Assembly: GCA_021521415.1 (NCBI GenBank)
Contig: JAIQDT010002039.1
Location: 388,967 to 452,966, forward strand
Direction: 5' to 3'
Source: Bidens hawaiensis
Lineage: Eukaryota; Streptophyta; Magnoliopsida; Asterales; Asteraceae
DNA length: 64,000 nucleotides
The notes beneath the pieces were generated by a model. That model made no database searches and had not been told where the DNA came from. It saw nothing but the letters and a program-made list of their open reading frames with translations. Shown piece by piece: positions 58,351-64,000 of this stretch. The translations under genes and the position numbers were made by a program. Positions within the stretch are counted from its first letter, which is position 1, and each line of letters opens with the position of its first letter.

Positions 58351-59388
58351 TTATAATAATAATAATAATAATAATAAGAAGAGCAATAATAATAACCATA
58401 TGTTTGGCTAAAAGTATTTTTGAAGAACATCAACTTGATTAAGTACTTGTTAATTAAATATTTTAAAATAATTTGAGGATTTGAAATTATAAATATAAGG
58501 TGTTCTTAAAAAATATATTGAATGCGGAGAAACGTTCATGATTTAAAAAATAGAAATAAGTATGTTTGGAGAGTATGAAGGGGCTAAGTAGGGGTGTAAG
58601 ACTACGAGTAAGCTCCAAGTAGTCAGAGGATGTGGTTTTAGATATTGCATGGCAGAAACAAGTTATGTATGTTTGAGTATTGTGGGGGTACTCGGGTCAC
58701 TGCAATGATAGCATGCTTGAAGTACGAGCATAAGGCATATAGTTGGGATAAATGGTTGGGTAACAGGTTGTGGGAATAGGTGATGTTGAATATGTATAGG
58801 TTTTTGGTAAGAGGTGGTGGCTGAACTTATCATAGTTGTATTGTGGGATTTACACATGTTATACAAAGGGTGTGTCCCCATGCCAAGGCTTTTTATAGGG
58901 TACGTTTGAGTGTCCAAGAGTTGTGTTGGGTTTGGATCGGTACAAGCATAGTTATTGGATCTACTGTCATGGCTAATACGAGTTTTGATTGGTTTTGGGT
59001 CATGGTTGGGATCACGGTGGCCAATATTGCGATAATATGAGTTGTCACTTCGCGAGTTGAGTTTTGAGGGCGACGTCGAGGGTAACAAGATGATATACTA
59101 CGATATGTGGATGATTCGCGTGACATGGGACGTAAATATGAAATTCATATTAACAACCAAAAGAAACATCATAATTAATCCATATAAATCTTAAAGATAA
59201 ATAAGTAAAGAAATGAAATCACATGAATTAAAATTTGAAATTGAAATTGAAATCGAAATGCTTATTTCCAAAAAATCTCACAAATTTTTGAATAACCAAA
59301 TGAGAAAAATATATATATCAAACTTAATATAAGTAATGACATCGAATTGAAAATCATGAGTTCATGTACCACCATGACTCTTTGTATT
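57920..59388. other. AT-rich region with AAT microsatellite
   Basis: No supported gene. An (AAT)n array lies at about 58,294-58,395. Frames on either strand at 58,660-59,130 have no recognised family and look incidental. Confidence 0.5.
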
Positions 59389-61865
59389 TGTAACGATTCC
59401 GACGAAACCAGGTATACCCTAACCGGTAGACGTTAGTTACGTCATATGTAATGTCGGGTACATGAGTTACCATGATAATATACGAGAATACATGGTTCAT
59501 TGTATTGATTATACGTGAATATATAATTCATCGTATTGAATATGCGATTAATCGATCGATAGTTATTGAAACCCGAACGAATCGAGGGTTCAATTATAGA
59601 CGAGATATATGATATTTAGTGATTTTACGAAGCATTAATGCTTCGGGATAAGTAAAGTACGGCACGGAAAAAGAATTTCGATATAATGGTACGTCGGTAC
59701 ATTAAACGAAACCTTTAATACCAAACCAAGCTAGAGACAATCGATCAAGCCGAAAAAGATGCGAAATTATTAATAATATGATGTTTTAAGTTAACGAAAG
59801 TCATGGTTTGAGTTTTTAAAGTTCTTAAATCGGTTTTATATAAATTTCATTTTTTAGTCGAAAAACAACCGTTTTGGCCTCGTTTTAAGCCGAATTAAAC
59901 GTTTAACCGAGAAACGAACTGAACCAGATTATCCAAAACATTATCCGGATTGCGGATATCCAAATGAGTGGCCAAGATTGAACATGTGGGTCCCACCCCA
60001 CCCCCTTAGCCTATCCGATCGGAATAGGGGGATTATACCCATTCCTTGTTATTTTTTTTTCATAACACAATCATCCATCTTCAACCTTTCTCTCAAGTTC
60101 ACAAACTAAAACCCGAGTTTTCTAGCAAGAACAACGAGGTAAAGATCGAGTCATAATCATTTTCATCTTCCTTTTCGAGTTATTTGCAAGGGAAATGAGG
60201 TTTCAAGTGAAAAATGGGTGAAAACCCGAGATGAAACCGATTCTTGCATGATCAAGTGATGTATACAAGATATACAAGGGATCTTGGTCCAAGAAAGGAG
60301 TTAAATGAGTCAAAAACCAATTTTTACGGTTAAATCTTTGTTTTGATATCATAACCGAAACTATAGTGTAAAAGGCTTGATCGTGAGTGTAACTTGCTTG
60401 GTATTGTGATATGTTGGTTGTAGGTTCTGTGTTTAGTGGTAGATAAGGCGGAAAGACGAGTTTGTAGCTCGTAGTGGCGGAAAACGAAAGGTATATTCGG
60501 TTATGTTCGGTTTTGGGAATTTTGGACAGATTGTTGATGCTTTAGAGTTAGGTCATGAAATTTTACAGAGGTGTTAAACACATGAAAATATGAGTTCTGT
60601 GAATGTTTGGTAATTTTTGGATAAAGGATGAATATTTGGTGAATTTAATGCTCAGTTTTGGCCAAAAATGATGAAAAATCGTTAAATATCATGAAAAATT
60701 CTGGAAAATTGCAGATAAGCATTTCATATCATGTATAAGTCACACACAAAATTTGAGGTCCGTTGGAGAAGTCTAAGTAGGCTTTTCGGTTAAACGAGTT
60801 CTAGGGATTTCTAGCTCGGTTTTAGTAAAAAGGGGATGTAAAAGAAGATTTTGGTTCTGGAAAAATTACAGGGGACTATGTGGATGGCAGGGGACATCCA
60901 GGGAAAATTTGGGATTTTTCTAAGATCGTTTGATATTTACGACATATTTAGTGTTTAAATGGTGTTTAAAAATAGATAAATAAATTTTAAATATAGAAAT
61001 TAATTCTGGAAACATTTTTATAAAATTCCCCACTGTCAGGAAGTGATTTGTGCAAAATTTCAAGATCCGAGATTAAACGGATAATTATTTGTGCTAATTA
61101 TCAAACTTTTAAAGTTAAAACGCGTAAACCGGTGAAGTTCGCTTAAGCGAGCTGACTGGTGTATAAAAACCCTAAAAATGAACTATTTTCATATAAATGA
61201 GTTAAACAAGTGAAAATGAATCATCCGAAAATAATTCGGATGATTTGAGTAATTTTAACCTATTTTAACAGTTTTCGGTACGCTAAAGACGGAAACGGGT
61301 CCCGCGGCCAATCGGGACGTCTAAACCGAGCTATAATTTCACATCTTTAATTAAATTATCAGTCAACCACTATTTTCGGGTCGTGTGTGACCAAACTCAT
61401 TTTTGAAACATAAAAACGGATAATCGTGCTAGGCACGCAAAACGAGAAAAACGACTAATAGTAGTTGTGACCATTGAACTCTAAACAACATCACAATCTG
61501 AGTCCGGAGAAGTGTTTCTGGGATAACCTTGCCCCCAGAACGGATACAGTGCTGGGTTAACAGTGCCCCCAGATGAACCGGTTAACTTGGCTAAAGTTAT
61601 ATTAATAATGAGTGTATAGTAATGATCGTAGGGATCATATTACAGATTGGACGTGCTAACTAATAATGATTGTTGTTACCTGTTTGCATGTGCTAAGGTG
61701 AGTTTCACGAGCCCCCTTTTTTTTCTGAATTGTTTTAAATGTTTTCCCGGGGCGGAAGCATGTTACTACTGAAATATTTAAGTACATACTGAACGCATGG
61801 ATTTGCGTGGATTTTACTGAACGCATGGATTTGCGTGGATTTATATATATTGTTTATTGTACGGG
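59389..61865. mobile_element. Truncated reversed relative of the 40,798-43,859 LTR-like insertion
   Basis: Starts TGTAACGATTCC, the reverse complement of the right end of 40,798-43,859, and follows that sequence backwards with clear homology (CGACGTACC..., CGGAAACGGGTCCC..., CCCGGGGCGGAAGCATG). It stops at 61,865 after TTGTACGGG, which corresponds to about 41,475 in the other copy; some 680 bp of the element are missing. A tandem duplication of about 28 bp (ACTGAACGCATGGATTTGCG) lies at 61,789-61,842, next to the break. Confidence 0.85.
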
Positions 61866-61866
61866 G
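61865..61866. other. Plant-bacterium junction
   Basis: Left of this point is plant LTR sequence; right of it is about 70% GC bacterial DNA to the window end. It lies in the middle of a repeat element. Confidence 0.85.
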
Positions 61867-62025
61867 CACCGCTGATTCGCCGGGGCTAGAACCTCCGCCC
61901 GGCGCGATCCCGCCCCTTCTCCTCCGGGGCGAATCGCCCCGGCGGGGAGGGCCCTAGCAACCTCGGCCTTTGCCGGGCATTGTCGTCGCCCGGCCCGCGC
62001 CGCTCCTCTCGCCTGTGACGGACCC
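61866..62025. other. Bacterial upstream region
   Basis: Non-coding, very GC-rich. A hairpin CCGGGGCG-AAT-CGCCCCGG lies at 61,924-61,942 (8-bp stem). Without a U-tract it is not a typical terminator. Confidence 0.5.
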
Positions 62026-62760
62026 TTGTATCAGCCGACGCAAGACCACTTCACCGCACCCGGCGCCCGGGGTTTCGACGAAGTCGACACCTGGGTGTTC
62101 GACCTCGACAACACGCTCTATCCGAGCGACGCGCGGGTCTGGCCCCAGGTGGACGAGCGGATCACCCTCTACGTGATGCGGCTCTACGGGCTCGATGCCA
62201 TCTCCGCCCGGGCGCTCCAGAAGTACTTCTACCACCGCTACGGGACGACCCTGAAGGCGCTGATGGTGGAGGAGGGGGTGGACCCCCACGATTTCCTCGA
62301 TTTCGCCCACGACATCGACCACTCGACCATCAAGCTCGACGCGCCGCTGGGCGCGGCGATCGAACGGCTGCCCGGCCGCAAGCTGATCCTCACCAACGGG
62401 TCCCGCCGCCACGCGGAGAACGTGGCGGCCAAGCTCGGCATCCTCGACCACTTCGAGGACGTGTTCGACATCGCGGCGGCGGATTTCGTGCCGAAGCCCG
62501 AGCGCGTGACCTACGAGCGCTTCCTCTCCCTCCACGGCATCGAGCCGACCCGGGCCGCCCTGTTCGAGGACATCGCCCGCAATCTCGCCGTGCCGCACGA
62601 CCTCGGCATGGCCACGGTGCTGGTGGTGCCCCGGATCGCCGACCCCTACCGGGAGGCGTTCGAGCAGGAGGCGGTGCAGGAGCCGCATATCGACCACATC
62701 ACCGACGACCTCGCCGGCTTCCTCTCGACCTGCGTGCAACCGGAGATCGGCACCCCATGA
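62026..62760 (+). CDS. HAD-superfamily pyrimidine 5'-nucleotidase-like hydrolase (244 aa)
   Basis: Residues 26-30 show the HAD nucleophile motif DXDXT (D26, D28). T123 in LTNG is motif II, K157 in VPKPE is motif III, and E181-D182 in FEDIARN supply the motif IV acids. A helical cap lies between motifs I and II. Family members dephosphorylate pyrimidine or related nucleotides in the cytosol, using an aspartyl-phosphate intermediate and Mg. The start is a TTG at 62,026; no ATG fits, and the GTG at 62,015 is out of frame. It overlaps the next gene by ATGA (62,757-62,760), so the two are probably one operon. Composition and style point to an alphaproteobacterium such as Methylobacterium; substrate is not proven. 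Confidence 0.9.
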   Translation: MYQPTQDHFTAPGARGFDEVDTWVFDLDNTLYPSDARVWPQVDERITLYVMRLYGLDAISARALQKYFYHRYGTTLKALMVEEGVDPHDFLDFAHDIDHSTIKLDAPLGAAIERLPGRKLILTNGSRRHAENVAAKLGILDHFEDVFDIAAADFVPKPERVTYERFLSLHGIEPTRAALFEDIARNLAVPHDLGMATVLVVPRIADPYREAFEQEAVQEPHIDHITDDLAGFLSTCVQPEIGTP

Positions 62761-63167
62761 CACGGCTCGACACCCTGCGGGCACCGACGCTGGCGGATTT
62801 CGAGGCCATGGCCCACGAGGCCTTCGCGGGTCTGCCGCACACCTTCCGGGCGCGGTGCAGCGGCCTCACGATCCACGTGGAGGAGTTTCCCGACGACGCG
62901 ACCCTGGTGGAGATGGGCTGCGAGACGGATTTCGAGTTGCTCGGCCTGTTCCGGGGGGTCGGCCTCGCCCAGTCGGGGGAGGTGGCCACCGGACAGATGC
63001 CGAACGCCGTCTGGCTCTACCGCCGGCCGATCCTCGACTACTGGGCCGAGTTCGACGAGACGCTGGGGGACCTGATCAGCCACGTCCTGATCCACGAGAT
63101 CGGCCACCATTTCGGCCTGTCCGACGACGACATGGCCCGCATCGAGGCCGAAGCCGAAGTCGGCTGA
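62757..63167 (+). CDS. Zincin-like metallopeptidase family protein (136 aa)
   Basis: A small protein with a full HEXXHXXGXXD zinc motif: H113, E114, H117, G120, D123 (HEIGHHFGLSDD). This is the signature of the minimal metallopeptidase family with Pfam domain PF06262, in which two His and an Asp bind zinc and Glu activates water. No signal peptide or membrane segment, so cytosolic. Length is normal for the family. Start ATG overlaps the stop of the upstream HAD gene (ATGA), indicating translational coupling. Physiological substrates are unknown. The 37-bp gap to the convergent gene holds a GC-rich inverted region (GGCGGGGCG.../...CGCGGCGCCGCC) that could act as a shared terminator. Confidence 0.9.
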   Translation: MTRLDTLRAPTLADFEAMAHEAFAGLPHTFRARCSGLTIHVEEFPDDATLVEMGCETDFELLGLFRGVGLAQSGEVATGQMPNAVWLYRRPILDYWAEFDETLGDLISHVLIHEIGHHFGLSDDDMARIEAEAEVG

Positions 63168-63204
63168 GGGCGGCGGGGCGACACGCCGGAAAGCGCGGCG
63201 CCGC

Positions 63205-64000
63205 CTATTCGAGCACCTGCTCGTCACCGGCCAGGGCGAGGGCGCGCAGCCGTTCCAGCGCCGTGGCGAGATCCCCGGGGGACGGGGAGGCGAGGGCGAT
63301 CCGCACGGCGTTCTGCGCATGGCCGGGGGCCACGGCGAAGGCCGAGGCCGGAATGAGGGCGATGCCCCGGCGAAGGGCCGCCGTGGCGTAGGCCTCCGCC
63401 CGCCAGAAGTCCGGCAGTCGCAGCCACAGGTGGTAGGCCCGCGCATCGCCGACGACCTCCAGCCCCGCCAGCGCCGCCCGGGCGAGAGCCTGCCTTTCCC
63501 GCGCGTCCCGGCGTTTGATCCCGGCCAGGCGGTCGGCGGCGCCGTCGCTCATCCATTGCACCCCCGCCGCCAGGGGAAAGCCCGTCGCCGACCAGCCCCC
63601 CTGCCTGAGGGAGACGCCGAGGCGATCCCCCATGCCGGTGCCGGGGGGAGCCGCCAGCAGGCCGATGGTGAGGCCCGGGGCGACGCGCTTCGAGAGGCTG
63701 TCCACGAGGATCGTGTGCGCCGGGGCGAGGGCGGCCAAGGGCGGCGCGTCGGCCAGGAAACCGTAGACGGTATCCTCGATGGCCATGAGGCCGGTGCGCG
63801 CGAGGATCGCCGCGATGTCGGACCGCCGGGCGGGGCCCATGGTGGTGCCGAGGGGGTTCTGCAGGCGCGGTTGCAGGTAGAGGCCGCGCAGCGGCGTCGT
63901 GCGGTGCGCCTGGAGGATCGCATCCGGGCAGACGCCCTCCTCGTCCATGGCGAGGGGCACCAGGGCGATGCCGAGGCGGGCCGCGATGCCCTTCACGATG
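63205..64000 (-). CDS. PLP-dependent aminotransferase domain, MocR-type (partial)
   Basis: The frame is open to the window edge, so the N-terminal part is missing; it ends at TAG 63,205-63,207. It shows class I/II aminotransferase features: an NPLG block near the start, a DTVYGF stretch, and SLSKRVAPGL with the PLP-binding lysine codon at 63,688-63,690, followed by the AYHLWLRLP and AVRIALASP motifs typical of the C-terminal domain. The KRVAPGL-type lysine region and short C-terminal domain fit the aminotransferase half of GntR/MocR regulators, so an N-terminal winged-helix domain is expected right of the window. A free-standing aminotransferase is the alternative. Convergent with the metallopeptidase gene. 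Confidence 0.82.
   Translation of the reverse strand, partial: IVKGIAARLGIALVPLAMDEEGVCPDAILQAHRTTPLRGLYLQPRLQNPLGTTMGPARRSDIAAILARTGLMAIEDTVYGFLADAPPLAALAPAHTILVDSLSKRVAPGLTIGLLAAPPGTGMGDRLGVSLRQGGWSATGFPLAAGVQWMSDGAADRLAGIKRRDARERQALARAALAGLEVVGDARAYHLWLRLPDFWRAEAYATAALRRGIALIPASAFAVAPGHAQNAVRIALASPSPGDLATALERLRALALAGDEQVLE

Noticed and set aside
58663..59126. Overlapping frames on both strands
   Set aside because: No family and unremarkable codon use; likely chance frames.
63168..63204. Rho-independent terminator between the convergent bacterial genes
   Set aside because: A GC-rich inverted region exists but without a T-tract, so it is only mentioned with the metallopeptidase gene.
61866..64000. 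Horizontal transfer of bacterial genes into the plant genome
   Set aside because: No introns or plant promoter, unaltered bacterial composition, and a break inside a repeat; a chimera is simpler unless spanning reads prove otherwise.

Overview
The window is almost entirely plant nuclear repeat DNA, and its last 2.1 kb is bacterial. From 1 to about 61,865 the sequence is AT-rich with GC-richer retroelement coding stretches. It holds Ty3/gypsy elements of the Tat and Athila lineages, CACTA, hAT and Tourist DNA transposons, plant-type GT-AG introns and one plant epoxide hydrolase remnant. The style of the elements suggests a large, repeat-rich eudicot genome, perhaps Asteraceae; that is inference and the species cannot be fixed from the sequence. 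From 61,866 to 64,000 the sequence is very GC-rich and intronless, with tightly packed bacterial genes of alphaproteobacterial (Methylobacterium-like) character.

Layout: (1) 1-13,270, a Tat-type Ty3/gypsy element on + whose 5' end lies outside the window. It has gag-pol with a 1,901-bp perfect internal direct duplication, a seven-exon antisense gene (complement 8,145-11,695) with its own TATA box, and a 976-bp 3' LTR. (2) 13,814-15,345, the last two recognisable exons of a plant soluble epoxide hydrolase, broken by a frameshift near the end; the Tat element lies directly upstream. (3) 15,346-17,465, AT-rich spacer with a Tourist-like MITE. (4) 17,466-45,093, a second Tat-type element on - with perfect 5-bp target duplications (ATACT). 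It is interrupted by an Athila-type element on + (24,846-39,223) inside the gag/protease region and by a 3.06-kb LTR-like insertion (40,798-43,859, target duplication AAGGC) inside gag. Without the inserts it would be about 10.2 kb. (5) 45,094-51,261, a CACTA remnant and several hAT-type non-autonomous elements that carry tRNA-like modules. (6) 51,262-61,865, a pile of coding-free LTR-like sequences. The last is a reversed relative of the 40,798-43,859 insertion and stops abruptly at the bacterial junction. (7) 61,866-64,000, a HAD-family nucleotidase overlapping a zincin-type metallopeptidase gene, and a convergent partial PLP-dependent aminotransferase.

No autonomous element in the window looks fully functional: pol reading frames carry stops and frameshifts in all three large elements. 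The antisense gene in the first Tat element is the exception. Its seven exons join in one frame of 1,026 residues with consistent phases, and a decayed relative sits in the same antisense position in the second Tat element. The other outstanding pattern is a set of paired near-palindromes in the Athila element, spaced 21-22 bp from start to start. The plant-bacteria junction is most economically an assembly or library chimera, not a transfer event.
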